This document shows positions 8,190-16,660 of a stretch of 64,000 nt of DNA, one piece after another. Numbering within the stretch: the first letter of the stretch is position 1; each line of letters starts with the position of its first letter. The notes below the pieces were generated by a model. The model did no database searches. It worked only from the letters and a program-made list of their open reading frames with translations, and was not told where the DNA came from. The position numbers were made by a program, and so were the translations under genes. The stretch is from Vagococcus luciliae (GTDB lineage: Bacteria > Bacillota > Bacilli > Lactobacillales > Vagococcaceae): positions 186,001 through 250,000 of the forward strand of contig NZ_CP102451.1 in NCBI RefSeq assembly GCF_024637875.1. The letters run 5' to 3'.

Positions 8190-9959
8190 ATGATAGAGCT
8201 ATTTATCCTAATGATGGAGCGTGTGGGTTTAATTATTCTACTTGCTTTTTTATTAGTAAATGTCCCCTACTTTAAAAAAATACTATTAAGTCGGGATAAG
8301 TATCAATCAAAGTTACAGCTTGCAATCATTTTTAGTTTATTTGCCATTATTTCAAATTTTACCGGAATCGAAATCAAAGACAATCAAATTGTTCCCAGTA
8401 GTATTTTAACTAATCTACACGATAATGTTTCCATAGCCAATACAAGAACATTAGCTATTGGCGTTTCTGGTATTGTCGGAGGACCTTTTGTTGGTGGAAT
8501 GGTTGGTCTAATTGCTGGAACACATCGTTTTATTCAGGGTAGTCACTATAGTTTGTTTTATATTCCCTCTTCCCTCTTAGTTGGTTTTTTGTCAGGTAAG
8601 CTTGGAAAAAAGCTAACCAAAAAAGGGCAGTTTCCTACTGCGACTCAAGCTGCTTTTATTGGAGCTTTTATGGAAGTCGTTCAAATGTTATTTATTATGC
8701 TATTTAGTGGTGGAAATTTACAACAAGGGATAAATTTAGTCAGCTTTATTGCCTTTCCTATGATTATATTAAATAGTACGGGAACTTTTATATTCTTATC
8801 TATTTTAACCACTACCTTACAACAAGAAGAACAAGCCAAAGCTGTCCAAACACATGATGTATTAGAGTTAGCAGCTGCGACACTTCCTTACTTTAGAGAA
8901 GGTTTAAATGAACATTCAGCACAAGAAGTTGCAACTATTATTCAGCATTATACTAAGGTAAGTGCGATTAGCTTAACCGATACTCACCGAATACTTGCTC
9001 ATTATGGTGCGGGCAGTGATCATCACATTCCTGAGCTAGAAGTGATTACCGAATTATCAAAAGATGTATTAAAACATGGTAAACTCTCCATTGTCCATCA
9101 TAAAGAACATATTGGGTGTTCAAATCCAAATTGCCCTCTTGAAGCGGCGATTGTGATTCCTTTATTCGTTCATAAGAAAATTGTGGGAACATTAAAAATG
9201 TATTTTACTGATGCTAGTCAACTTACTCATGTTGAAGAACAACTTGCTAAAGGTTTGGGTACTATTTTTTCCACACAAATCGAGTTAGGTGAAGCAGAAG
9301 TGCAATCTAAATTATTAAAAGAAGCAGAAATTAAATCATTACAAGCACAAGTAAATCCACATTTCTTCTTTAATGCAATTAATACTATCTCTGCTTTAAT
9401 GAGAAAAGATAGTGATAAGGCCAGAACACTCTTACTTCAGTTAAGCACTTATTTTAGAGGAAATTTACAAGGCGCAAGACACACACTCATCCCTTTGAAA
9501 CAGGAATTAGCACAAGTAGATGCATACCTATCACTAGAGCAAGCACGTTTTCCAAATCGCTACACGGTTACTTTTGACGTTGATGATACCTTGATACACT
9601 ACGTGGTTCCTCCATATGCCGTCCAAATTTTAGTGGAGAACACCATTAAACATGCCTTTGGGTCAAGAAAAGAAAATAATCACGCTCACGTTTCAATCTA
9701 CAAAAAACAAGAAAAATTGATTATAAGTGTGAAAGATAACGGATTAGGTATCCCTGATGAGAGATTAACCCATCTAGGAAAAGAATCCGTTGTTTCAGAA
9801 AAAGGAACTGGTACAGCACTAGAAAATCTTTCAAAACGGATGACTAATTTGTTTGGTGAACAGGCTGAGTTTAATGTACAGAATAATTTAGATAGTGGTG
9901 TAATATTTACTTTAACCATACCACTAATAGAAGCAAACAATTCAACCACTTTAAATTAA
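8190..9959 (+). CDS. lytS: LytS-type sensor histidine kinase
   Basis: A 589-residue kinase. The first ~200 residues are a 5TMR-LYT membrane sensor (repeated hydrophobic helices, VGGPFVGGMVGLIAG). Then comes a GAF-like region (about 225-365, with the CSNPNCP loop), the His_kinase phosphoacceptor block QVNPHFFFNAINT and a HATPase domain with NTIKHAF and DNGLGIP. It is followed 14 bp later by its regulator. LytSR systems sense membrane potential or external pyruvate and drive lrgAB, which lies just downstream here. Confidence 0.93.
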   Translation: MIELFILMMERVGLIILLAFLLVNVPYFKKILLSRDKYQSKLQLAIIFSLFAIISNFTGIEIKDNQIVPSSILTNLHDNVSIANTRTLAIGVSGIVGGPFVGGMVGLIAGTHRFIQGSHYSLFYIPSSLLVGFLSGKLGKKLTKKGQFPTATQAAFIGAFMEVVQMLFIMLFSGGNLQQGINLVSFIAFPMIILNSTGTFIFLSILTTTLQQEEQAKAVQTHDVLELAAATLPYFREGLNEHSAQEVATIIQHYTKVSAISLTDTHRILAHYGAGSDHHIPELEVITELSKDVLKHGKLSIVHHKEHIGCSNPNCPLEAAIVIPLFVHKKIVGTLKMYFTDASQLTHVEEQLAKGLGTIFSTQIELGEAEVQSKLLKEAEIKSLQAQVNPHFFFNAINTISALMRKDSDKARTLLLQLSTYFRGNLQGARHTLIPLKQELAQVDAYLSLEQARFPNRYTVTFDVDDTLIHYVVPPYAVQILVENTIKHAFGSRKENNHAHVSIYKKQEKLIISVKDNGLGIPDERLTHLGKESVVSEKGTGTALENLSKRMTNLFGEQAEFNVQNNLDSGVIFTLTIPLIEANNSTTLN

Positions 9960-9973
9960 AGGAATGATAATTT

Positions 9974-10702
9974 ATGACACATGTCTTACTTGTTGATGAT
10001 GAACCTCTTGCTCGCGAGGAACTCGCTTATTTAGTGACACAACATCCTAATATTTCATCCACTGCCGAAGCTGATTCTGTTGAAGAAGCAATGGAGCAAA
10101 TAATGGATAAAAAACCAGATATTATTTTTTTAGATATTCATTTGACCGATGAAAGTGGGTTTGATTTAGCTACTAAATTAAAAAAATTAAAGAAATCTCC
10201 TTATCTGATTTTCGCTACTGCCTACGATGACTATGCGTTAAAAGCGTTTAAAGTCAATGCCATGGATTATATTTTAAAACCATTTGATGAGACTATTGTC
10301 CACGAAGCACTTGATAAAGCCATTTCTATCATTAAACCTTCTGACACCTCTCCAAAAAAGAAAACAGAGCCAATTGACGCTATTCCTATACAAGGTGAGG
10401 ACCGTATTTTCTTAGTTCATCCAAAAGATATTTACCTAGTTTCTGTTGAAGATAAAGAGCTTAGCGTCCATACAAAAAATGAAGCCTATCAAACTAGCGG
10501 TAGTTTAAGTAAAATCGAAACACGATTACCAACAGATATTTTTATCAAAACGCATCGAAGTTTTATTTTAAATACAACAAAAATCCAAGAAATTCAGCCA
10601 TGGTTTAATAATACATTACAAGTCACACTAGATAATGGATTAAAAGTACCTGTCAGCAGATCCTACGTCAAACCATTCAAAGAAATGATTGGCTTATCTT
10701 AA
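9974..10702 (+). CDS. lytR: LytR/LytT response regulator (LytTR DNA-binding)
   Basis: A 242-residue regulator with a receiver domain (acidic pair VDDEP near residue 8, phospho-acceptor D54 in IIFLDIHL, and KPFDE). It ends in a LytTR DNA-binding domain (about 135-240, with FIKTHRSFILN and VPVSRSYVK). It forms an operon with lytS. The expected target is the adjacent lrgAB operon. Confidence 0.93.
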   Translation: MTHVLLVDDEPLAREELAYLVTQHPNISSTAEADSVEEAMEQIMDKKPDIIFLDIHLTDESGFDLATKLKKLKKSPYLIFATAYDDYALKAFKVNAMDYILKPFDETIVHEALDKAISIIKPSDTSPKKKTEPIDAIPIQGEDRIFLVHPKDIYLVSVEDKELSVHTKNEAYQTSGSLSKIETRLPTDIFIKTHRSFILNTTKIQEIQPWFNNTLQVTLDNGLKVPVSRSYVKPFKEMIGLS

Positions 10703-10704
10703 AT

Positions 10705-10748
10705 AAAATCACTCCTTTTTGCTTCATGCATTTTGGGAGTGATTTTTT
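10705..10748 (+). terminator. Terminator after lytSR
   Basis: AAAATCACTCC / GGAGTGATTTT stem, 20-nt loop, followed by TT. Confidence 0.88.
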
Positions 10749-10750
10749 GT

Positions 10751-10854
10751 ATTATACGCTTACATTTTTGCGTTTCACGCCAAAAGCCACACAAATCAAT
10801 CCCTTTCTCCTATACTAGGTTTATCAAATGAATCAGTGAAAAGGAGTTTTACAA
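10751..10854 (+). promoter_or_regulatory. lrgAB promoter region, activator-type
   Basis: A -10 TATACT is at 10811-10816. The position 17 bp upstream holds no recognisable -35, which fits a promoter needing LytR. The stretch TACGCTTACATTTTTGCGTTTCACGC (10754-10780) is rich in TACG/GCGTTT-like halves. It is a candidate LytTR-binding region, though it matches the published direct-repeat consensus only partly. Confidence 0.4.
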
Positions 10855-11283
10855 ATGGAAAAAAAAGTTTATTCATTCTTACATCAAGCATTTATCTTTG
10901 TAGCCATTATGCTTATCTCTAAAGGAATTGCCTTCATCTTACCCATCCCTATGCCAGCATCTGTTATTGGTTTAATTCTTCTATTTGTCGCATTAAGCAC
11001 TAACATTGTGAAACTAGAACAAGTTGAAGGTCTAGGGACAAGTTTAACTGGTATTATTTCTTTTCTATTTGTTCCTTCTGGTATCTCTTTATACAACTCA
11101 TTAGACATCTTAAAAGTTTACGGTGTGCCAATCCTAGCTGTCATTTTTATTGCAACCTTTGTCATTCTTGCTATTACAGGTTGGAGTGCATCTTACCTAT
11201 TAGGAGTTAAAGAAAAATCTGGCACTAAAGAGAGAAAATTAGCCTTTCTTAAAAAACAACAATTAGAGGAGGTGCAAAGATAA
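10855..11283 (+). CDS. lrgA: LrgA (CidA/LrgA holin-like protein)
   Basis: A 142-residue membrane protein of the CidA/LrgA family. It has about four hydrophobic helices, the conserved [16 protein letters not shown] region (about 30-45) and [13 protein letters not shown] (about 67-80). It is translated from an AAGGAG site. Its stop codon overlaps the ATG of lrgB. LrgA is described as an antiholin-like regulator of murein hydrolases and, with LrgB, as a pyruvate uptake system in several Firmicutes. Control by LytSR immediately upstream is expected. Confidence 0.93.
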   Translation: MEKKVYSFLHQAFIFVAIMLISKGIAFILPIPMPASVIGLILLFVALSTNIVKLEQVEGLGTSLTGIISFLFVPSGISLYNSLDILKVYGVPILAVIFIATFVILAITGWSASYLLGVKEKSGTKERKLAFLKKQQLEEVQR

Positions 11284-11969
11284 TGACCCCATATATTGGT
11301 ATTGTTATTTCATTCGTCGCATTTGGTGTTGGTACATTTTTATTCAAAAAAACAAAAGGATTTTTCTTATTCACCCCATTATTTGTTGCTATGATTTTAG
11401 GTGTTATCATCTTAAAAGTAACTGGTATCAACTACGAACAATATAATCAAGGTGGAACAGTCATCAGTTTCTTCTTAGAACCTGCAACCATTGCTTTTGC
11501 TATTCCTCTATACAAAAAAAGAGATTTATTGCAAAAATATTGGTTGGAAATAGTTGCTGCAATTACAATAGGATCTGCAGTATCTGTCACAAGCATTGTC
11601 GCTGTTGGAAAACTAATTCAAATGCATCCTCAAATGATGGTCTCTCTCCTACCACAAGCAGCAACAACTGCTATTGCTGTTCCAATTTCTGAATCAATGA
11701 ACGGGATTGTGTCTTTAACCGCTTTTGCCGTTATCTTTAATGCCGTCATTATTTATGCCACTGGTAAGATGGCTTTAAAATTTTTTCACATCAATAATCC
11801 CATTGCTAAAGGATTAGCTCTTGGTTCTGCTGGACATGCACTAGGTGTATCTGTTGGAATTGAACTAGGTGAAACAGAAGCAGCTATGGCAAGTATTTCT
11901 ATGATTCTAGTGGGAGTCATTACTGTCATCGTGGTTCCTCTTTCAGCGAGTTTATTACAACTAACTTAA
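11283..11969 (+). CDS. lrgB: LrgB family protein
   Basis: A 228-residue LrgB/CidB-family membrane protein overlapping lrgA by 1 bp. Conserved blocks include [26 protein letters not shown] and the glycine-rich [28 protein letters not shown]. It is the second gene of lrgAB. The operon ends in a terminator shared with the convergent prenyl synthase gene. Confidence 0.93.
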   Translation: MTPYIGIVISFVAFGVGTFLFKKTKGFFLFTPLFVAMILGVIILKVTGINYEQYNQGGTVISFFLEPATIAFAIPLYKKRDLLQKYWLEIVAAITIGSAVSVTSIVAVGKLIQMHPQMMVSLLPQAATTAIAVPISESMNGIVSLTAFAVIFNAVIIYATGKMALKFFHINNPIAKGLALGSAGHALGVSVGIELGETEAAMASISMILVGVITVIVVPLSASLLQLT

Positions 11970-11979
11970 TCAACTAAAC

Positions 11980-12025
11980 AAACATCATCTAACTTTTCCC
12001 TATTTAAAAGTTAGATGATGTTTTT
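11980..12025. terminator. Bidirectional terminator (lrgB / prenyl synthase)
   Basis: An 18-bp perfect stem AAACATCATCTAACTTTT / AAAAGTTAGATGATGTTT with T runs on either side, between convergent genes. Confidence 0.92.
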
Positions 12026-13004
12026 AATTATTTCTATCAAGTAATACTTCTGTCACATGATACAAAATTTCTTTTTCTTCAATATCTGGTAATTTTTTTA
12101 TACTAGTTAAAGCCTTATTAGTGAAACGCTCTGCAATCATTTCAGCTTTTTCTATGCCTTTATACTTTTCGATTAATTGTTGCACTTCTTTCATTTCATG
12201 ATTTGATAACTCTGTCTTCTTCTCTAGATAAGGTAAAAATGCTACACGATTTTCATTCATTGCTAAAATAAGTGGTAACGTGTAATAGCCATTTTTCATA
12301 TCTTCAAAAACAGGTTTCTGCATGTCTTCTTCTGTCGATTTATAATCAAGAATATCATCCATAATTTGAAATGCCATTCCAATATTATACCCAATTCGTT
12401 TAGCCTGTAATTGAATTGTCTTAGGAGCATGAGCATAATGCGCTCCTTCATAGCAAGAAAATTCAAATAACTGAGCCGTTTTACCTTTAATATGTTGAAA
12501 ATATTGTTTCACTGTAATATCTGTATTATAGCGTAAATTCATTTGATCTAACTCCCCAACTAAAATACGTTTCATACTTTGGGCATTTAACGCGATAGTT
12601 TTTAAATCACTTGTCGCATTTGACAATAAATGAAAATACACTGTAAATAAAAAATCTCCCGTATAAACTGCGATATCTTGACCATATAAAGCTTGCACTG
12701 ACGGCATTGAGCGACGTACAGGTGAATCATCGATAATATCATCATGAACAAGCGTTGCAACGTGCAAAATTTCAAGCGAGGCTGCCATACGGTAACGTTT
12801 CTTATCTGATTCTATCGTACCGAATTTTGAAAATAATAAAAAATATGCTGGACGTAATAATTTTCCACCAGCATCAAAAAATAATTGCAGTGTTTCCGTG
12901 ATTTCTTTATTTCTAATTTTAACTGACTTTTCCATGACACGCTTGGTTTCAATCAATTCTTTTTGGACAGCAGGATACATTTCCCACAGTGGATGAACAG
13001 TCAT
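12024..13004 (-). CDS. Trans-polyprenyl diphosphate synthase, catalytic subunit (menaquinone side chain)
   Basis: A 326-residue all-helical prenyltransferase. The first aspartate-rich motif is DDIIDDSPVRR, preceded by GGKLLRP (about 45-51), and the second is QIMDDILDYKST. It resembles HepT/HexB, which extend farnesyl diphosphate for the quinone tail. It is divergent from menA 128 bp away, so it most likely supplies the tail for MenA. Chain length cannot be read from sequence. No small regulatory subunit (HepS/HexA type) is in the window. Confidence 0.88.
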   Translation of the reverse strand: MTVHPLWEMYPAVQKELIETKRVMEKSVKIRNKEITETLQLFFDAGGKLLRPAYFLLFSKFGTIESDKKRYRMAASLEILHVATLVHDDIIDDSPVRRSMPSVQALYGQDIAVYTGDFLFTVYFHLLSNATSDLKTIALNAQSMKRILVGELDQMNLRYNTDITVKQYFQHIKGKTAQLFEFSCYEGAHYAHAPKTIQLQAKRIGYNIGMAFQIMDDILDYKSTEEDMQKPVFEDMKNGYYTLPLILAMNENRVAFLPYLEKKTELSNHEMKEVQQLIEKYKGIEKAEMIAERFTNKALTSIKKLPDIEEKEILYHVTEVLLDRNN

Positions 13005-13071
13005 AGCGGCCTCCTATAAAATCATATAATGTACAATAATTAAGCAATGAACAATTTTCAATCATTCATTT

Positions 13072-13100
13072 TTGAAAAATACCTACTCTAACAGTATAAT
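13072..13100 (+). promoter_or_regulatory. menA promoter
   Basis: TTGAAA (13072-13077) and TATAAT (13095-13100) with a 17-bp spacer, 33 bp before the menA start. Confidence 0.8.
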
Positions 13101-13132
13101 AAACAGTGGATAAAATGTGAAGGAGTTTACGA

Positions 13133-14035
13133 ATGAATTTTAAAGTATTTGCCGAATTAATCGAGCTTAAAGCAAAAGCTGCGAGTGTTTTCCCATTTAT
13201 TATGGGATTTTTATATTCATGGTACCACTATCAACAAGTCAAACCAATGTATATGCTCTTATTTTTTATATCAATGCTACTATTCAATATGGCTGTCGAT
13301 ATATTAGATAACTACATGGACTACCATAATGCGACTGATGCGCACGACTATAAAGAAGAAACCAATATTATCGGGCGAGAAAATTTATCACTCACTCTTG
13401 TAAGAAACATGATGATTGGGTTAATTGCAATCTCTGCCATCATCGGTATATATCTTGCCTCACAAACAAGTTGGATTATTTTATGGTTAGGGATGTTTAG
13501 CTATTTTATTGGAATTAGTTATTCTGCTGGTCCAAAACCTCTCTCAAGTTTACCAGTTGGTGAAATCACATCTGGAATTACAATGGGTATTGTCATTCCT
13601 TTAATTTGTGTTTATCTCAATCTATTTGATATTGTACCATTTAATTGGAACTTTATTATAAATGTGGCTATCTTATCATTACCTACTGCTTTAGCTATCT
13701 CGAACTTGATGCTAGCTAACAATACATGTGACATGGAAGAAGATATTTTAAATAATCGTCATACACTCGTTTTCTATATTGGTAAAAAACGAGCTGTCAC
13801 TTTATTTAAAACACTAGTTATTTTATCATTTGTCTTTGCTACAATTGGTGTGATATTACATATTGTTCCTATCACTTTACTTGGTATTTGGATTATTTTT
13901 CCAAAAATCTGGAAAAACACGTTAATTTACTCGAAAGAACAAGTCAAAATAAAAACATTTCCATTAGCCATTAAAAATCTAGGTATGATTGCTTCATCTC
14001 AAGTCGTTCTATTTTTTATTGGTCTATGGTTTTAA
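13133..14035 (+). CDS. menA: 1,4-dihydroxy-2-naphthoate polyprenyltransferase
   Basis: A 300-residue UbiA-superfamily integral membrane enzyme that attaches the polyprenyl tail to DHNA, giving demethylmenaquinone. The first Asp-rich motif is DNYMDYHNATD (about 60-70) and the second is NTCDMEED (about 197-204). Around eight hydrophobic helices are visible. The start has an AAGGAG site. It is paired divergently with the prenyl synthase. The other men genes are 16-24 kb further on. Confidence 0.92.
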   Translation: MNFKVFAELIELKAKAASVFPFIMGFLYSWYHYQQVKPMYMLLFFISMLLFNMAVDILDNYMDYHNATDAHDYKEETNIIGRENLSLTLVRNMMIGLIAISAIIGIYLASQTSWIILWLGMFSYFIGISYSAGPKPLSSLPVGEITSGITMGIVIPLICVYLNLFDIVPFNWNFIINVAILSLPTALAISNLMLANNTCDMEEDILNNRHTLVFYIGKKRAVTLFKTLVILSFVFATIGVILHIVPITLLGIWIIFPKIWKNTLIYSKEQVKIKTFPLAIKNLGMIASSQVVLFFIGLWF

Positions 14036-14040
14036 TATAA

Positions 14041-14085
14041 AAAAGGCACCTACAGAAAAGGGAGTAACTGTAGGTGCCTTTTTTT
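14041..14085 (+). terminator. Terminator after menA
   Basis: AAAAGGCACCTACAG / CTGTAGGTGCCTTTT, a 15-bp perfect stem with a T7 tail. Confidence 0.93.
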
Positions 14086-14273
14086 CTATTCTTCTATTAG
14101 GAGGAAGATAGATTTAACGATAATTATCACACTAACATCAGCGGCAACTTTTGTTGTGTTTATCTCATCTATAAGCCTAGTATAATAAACATACTGACAA
14201 ACTAAAATACCACAAACTGGATAAACATTAACCAATTTATGGTACAACTAAGAGTAGATTCAATATCATACTT
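14086..14273. other. Gene-free stretch after menA
   Basis: No convincing gene. A good ribosome-site-like AGGAGGAAG (14100-14108) is followed by a short hydrophobic frame running to a TAA near 14183. That frame has no ATG, GTG or TTG start, so it is left uncalled. Confidence 0.5.
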
Positions 14274-14301
14274 TTGACGGAGTAACTTTCCCCTATATAA
14301 T
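14274..14301 (+). promoter_or_regulatory. Near-consensus promoter before the tRNA-like RNA
   Basis: TTGACG (14274-14279) and TATAAT (14296-14301) with a 16-bp spacer. No protein gene follows on this strand, only the tRNA-like element starting at 14330. Confidence 0.75.
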
Positions 14302-14329
14302 AGATACAATTATCTTATCAATTAATCTC

Positions 14330-14418
14330 GTGGGTGAACCTGGTGTTATAACTCAAAGAAACTACTCAACCGATTAGTCTCTATTTACTGAGGTGTAGGT
14401 TCGAATCCTACCATCCAC
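14330..14418 (+). ncRNA. tRNA-like RNA, non-canonical
   Basis: The 5' GTGGGTG (14330-14336) pairs over 7 bp (one G-U) with the 3' CATCCAC (14412-14418) as an acceptor stem. Directly inside it is a perfect T arm: GTAGG, loop TTCGAAT, CCTAC (14395-14411). A short CTC/GAG pair (14379-14392) could be a long variable arm, and the 89-nt length fits a class II tRNA. The D arm and a 5-bp/7-nt anticodon arm cannot be drawn: the best central hairpin is ACTA/TAGT with a 10-nt loop. CCA is not encoded. It may be a degenerate tRNA or a specialised tRNA-like RNA; its own promoter argues it is transcribed. Confidence 0.55.
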
Positions 14419-14488
14419 TTAAAATAACTAATTTTATGAACAAATCTATATTTTTTGAATTTTACAATTAAGAATTATTATCACATAC

Positions 14489-14515
14489 AAAACGCCTTGA
14501 TATTCTCAAGACGTT
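14489..14515 (-). terminator. Weak terminator of the zinc operon
   Basis: On the minus strand, AACGTCTTGA / TCAAGGCGTT with one mismatch and a short T run, just after the 38-aa gene. Confidence 0.55.
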
Positions 14516-14520
14516 TCTCT

Positions 14521-14637
14521 CTATTTACTACGCTTACTTCGTTTAGCTTCTTTAATAATTTTTAATGCACGTTTTTTTGTTTTGATATTAGGACTACTTA
14601 ATCTTCTATATGCACTTGATACATCTGTTTTTTCCAT
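14521..14637 (-). CDS. 38-aa basic protein, putative metal homeostasis protein
   Basis: A 38-codon frame starting immediately after the stop of the CobW-type gene, with a GAAGGG site about 9 nt before the ATG. The product is strongly basic: it starts MEKTDVSSAYRRL, has SPNIKTKKRALKII in the middle and ends in EAKRSKRSK. It resembles tiny Lactobacillales proteins annotated as putative metal homeostasis protein, recalled from memory and not searched. As the last gene of the Zur-controlled operon it is expected when zinc is scarce. Function unknown; the charge suggests binding to RNA or the ribosome. Confidence 0.65.
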   Translation of the reverse strand: MEKTDVSSAYRRLSSPNIKTKKRALKIIKEAKRSKRSK

Positions 14638-15612
14638 TTACGACATCCCTTCTTTTGATTTTGCGAGTACTAGCTGAAAAGCCTCGCTAATTTCATTTTT
14701 ATCAATATTCTTACCAATGATAACTAATTTATTACAATAAGTTTCTGTTAATCTATTAGTCAAATTAAAGTTTAACAGTTGATTAACTCCTTGAATTTCT
14801 GTTTGAAAATCCTGACCGGCAACATTCAAAAATCCCTTCATTCTAAAAATTGAATCCTGATAATTCATCATTAACCAAGACAACCAATTATGTAATAAAC
14901 TTTCTTTTATACTGCCTTCAGCTTCTATGATAAATGACTCAAAGTCATGATGATGATGGTGATGTTCATCATGACTATTGTCAACTGATTGACTAAATAA
15001 TTGATTATTTAATACTAATTTAGCTAATTCCTCTTTTGCATTATTTAGAGAAAACACATGACTATCAGCTAATGGATTAACTTCCTTCATTTGTTGTTTG
15101 ATTTGATTGATACTCTCTAGATTCGTTACTCCTTTTTCAGAAATCAATAACCGATCTGACATGACGATTTGTTTCATTGCTTCATGATGTTTTAAATTCT
15201 CTTCAATATTCTCTGCATCTATCACACCTATCACACTATCTAAATAGAAATAAGGTTGTAAATTAGGCGTTGCTACAATCGTTTGAATAATCGGCTGTGG
15301 ATCTGATATCCCACTGGTTTCTATGATGACTTGTTTGATGGGATAGCCTTGTTTAACAAACACATCTAATGTCGCTGTTAATGCATTTAACAAGTCTCCC
15401 CTTAAACTACAGCAAATACAACCACCATTCATTTGAACAATATTTTCTTTTGAGTGAATAAGTAATTCATGATCAATTCCTTCTTCACCAAACTCATTTT
15501 CTATGATAATAATTTCATCAGGTGATAATCCACTTCCTTTTATCACTTGATTGATAAGCGTTGTTTTTCCTGAACCTAAAAATCCGGAAATAATTGTTAT
15601 TGGTATTCCCAT
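14638..15612 (-). CDS. CobW/COG0523-family GTPase, putative zinc metallochaperone
   Basis: A 324-residue G3E GTPase. The Walker A is GFLGSGKTT (10-18), and the family-defining metal motif CICC (C65-C68) sits in NGGCICCSLRGDL. A six-histidine run near residue 215 (SHDEHHHHHHDF) and a CobW_C domain follow. COG0523 proteins of the ZigA/YciC type are made under zinc limitation and deliver zinc to client enzymes. Its place in an operon behind a Zur box, with zinc-free ribosomal protein paralogues and a zinc-binding lipoprotein, supports a zinc rather than a cobalt or nickel role. Confidence 0.9.
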   Translation of the reverse strand: MGIPITIISGFLGSGKTTLINQVIKGSGLSPDEIIIIENEFGEEGIDHELLIHSKENIVQMNGGCICCSLRGDLLNALTATLDVFVKQGYPIKQVIIETSGISDPQPIIQTIVATPNLQPYFYLDSVIGVIDAENIEENLKHHEAMKQIVMSDRLLISEKGVTNLESINQIKQQMKEVNPLADSHVFSLNNAKEELAKLVLNNQLFSQSVDNSHDEHHHHHHDFESFIIEAEGSIKESLLHNWLSWLMMNYQDSIFRMKGFLNVAGQDFQTEIQGVNQLLNFNLTNRLTETYCNKLVIIGKNIDKNEISEAFQLVLAKSKEGMS

Positions 15613-15618
15613 AAGACT

Positions 15619-15999
15619 CTACCTTTCTGATAAGTATTCGGTAATTTGTAGTATAGCATCATACCCCATTTTTTCCGATTTTATTTCCTTAATTAATTGT
15701 TCTTTAAAAGAATGGCTAATTTCCCAAAACCCGTCAATTAACTGAAACTTATTTTTATCATAAGAGCAAAATATAGGATATAGATTCAAAAATTCCTCAA
15801 ATGATAGATTTTCTTCCTCATAAAAATCTTTTACCCATCCTTTTTCTAAGGCCTCTTTTGTTGGAAGTCCGTACTCATCAATGACTCCAGCTGATAGCAT
15901 TGACTGATACATATCTACCTTATCTTGTAAATCAATCTCTTTATCGTAAAAGTAATATGATAAACTATCTTCCACAAGAGGAGGATAAATTATGTTCAT
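15619..15999 (-). CDS. Unknown 126-aa protein in the zinc-starvation operon
   Basis: I do not recognise this protein. It is acidic and likely cytoplasmic, with no signal peptide or membrane helix. It has many aromatic residues near the N-terminus (IIYPPLVEDSLSYYFYDKE) and amphipathic helices after it. One cysteine (in PIFCSYD) and few histidines argue against zinc binding by a classic motif. It lies 12 bp after the L32 gene and 6 bp before the CobW-type gene on the same strand, so it is almost certainly co-transcribed and Zur-controlled. A partner of the GTPase or a ribosome-related factor is possible. Confidence 0.7.
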   Translation of the reverse strand: MNIIYPPLVEDSLSYYFYDKEIDLQDKVDMYQSMLSAGVIDEYGLPTKEALEKGWVKDFYEEENLSFEEFLNLYPIFCSYDKNKFQLIDGFWEISHSFKEQLIKEIKSEKMGYDAILQITEYLSER

Positions 16000-16011
16000 T
16001 TTATTCCCCTC

Positions 16012-16179
16012 CTAATCGATGACTTTTCTCCCTTTATAATACCCATCAGGTGAAATATAATGACTTCTTTTATACACTCCTAATACAGAATCATATGACA
16101 CTGCATTAGAAGATGCTTTTTGATGTGTTCTTCTTGTTCGCTTTGATGCTTTTGATGTTTTTCGTTTAGGTACTGCCAT
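16012..16179 (-). CDS. rpmF: Ribosomal protein bL32, zinc-independent (C-) paralogue
   Basis: A 55-residue L32 starting MAVPKRKTSKASKRTRRTH, the typical family N-terminus. The usual zinc ribbon (CxxC ... C) is gone: the C-terminal half has no cysteine (SYDSVLGVYKRSHYISPDG). C- paralogues replace zinc-bearing L32 under zinc limitation. It follows a GTAGGAGG site and lies between the S14 and 126-aa genes in the Zur operon. Confidence 0.93.
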   Translation of the reverse strand: MAVPKRKTSKASKRTRRTHQKASSNAVSYDSVLGVYKRSHYISPDGYYKGRKVID

Positions 16180-16204
16180 TGTCTAATGTCCTCCTACTTT
16201 CTTA

Positions 16205-16474
16205 TTACCAACTTGCTTTTTTAACGCCTGGTATTTGTCCTTTATGTGCCAACTCTCTAAAATTAATACGTGACATACCAAATTTACGCATGTAAGCTCT
16301 TGGGCGACCATCTATCTCATCTCTTAATTTCAAGCGATTAGGATTAGACTCTTTTGGTAATTTCCTCAATCCTTCATAATCTTTATTAGCCTTTAATTCT
16401 TGTCTCAGTTCTGCGTACTCTGCAACTAATTTCTTTTGTTTATTGTATTTTGCTATTTTTGATTTTTTTGCCAA
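16205..16474 (-). CDS. rpsN: Ribosomal protein uS14, zinc-independent paralogue
   Basis: An 89-residue S14 of the long, zinc-free type ([16 protein letters not shown], then [22 protein letters not shown]). The zinc-containing short form has about 61 residues and CxxC pairs; this one has no cysteine. In B. subtilis the equivalent YhzA (RpsN2) is induced by loss of Zur. Here it lies inside a Zur-box operon between L33 and L32. Confidence 0.95.
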   Translation of the reverse strand: MAKKSKIAKYNKQKKLVAEYAELRQELKANKDYEGLRKLPKESNPNRLKLRDEIDGRPRAYMRKFGMSRINFRELAHKGQIPGVKKASW

Positions 16475-16488
16475 TGCTCTTTATCTCC

Positions 16489-16641
16489 TTATTTTTTAAT
16501 TTCTCTAAACATCACATGTTTTCTAAGTTTAGGGGAATATTTTTTTAATTCTAACCTATCAGGTGTATTACGTTTATTTTTACTTGTTAAATACAATCTT
16601 TCTTTTGTTTCCACACATTCTAAAATAATTGGTGTCCTCAT
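16489..16641 (-). CDS. rpmG: Ribosomal protein bL33, zinc-independent paralogue
   Basis: A 50-residue L33 ([20 protein letters not shown], then [17 protein letters not shown]). The CxxC pairs of zinc-binding L33 are lost: only one cysteine remains and the usual KKYCP is KKYSP. It is translated 19 bp after adcA. With the S14 and L32 paralogues it forms a set that spares zinc at the ribosome. Confidence 0.93.
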   Translation of the reverse strand: MRTPIILECVETKERLYLTSKNKRNTPDRLELKKYSPKLRKHVMFREIKK

Positions 16642-16660
16642 ATCTGTCTTCCTTTCTTCT

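Noticed and set aside
14113-14183. Short hydrophobic frame after a good AGGAGG, resembling a type I toxin
   Set aside because: No start codon in the right place and no match to Fst/Ldr or TxpA-like toxins.
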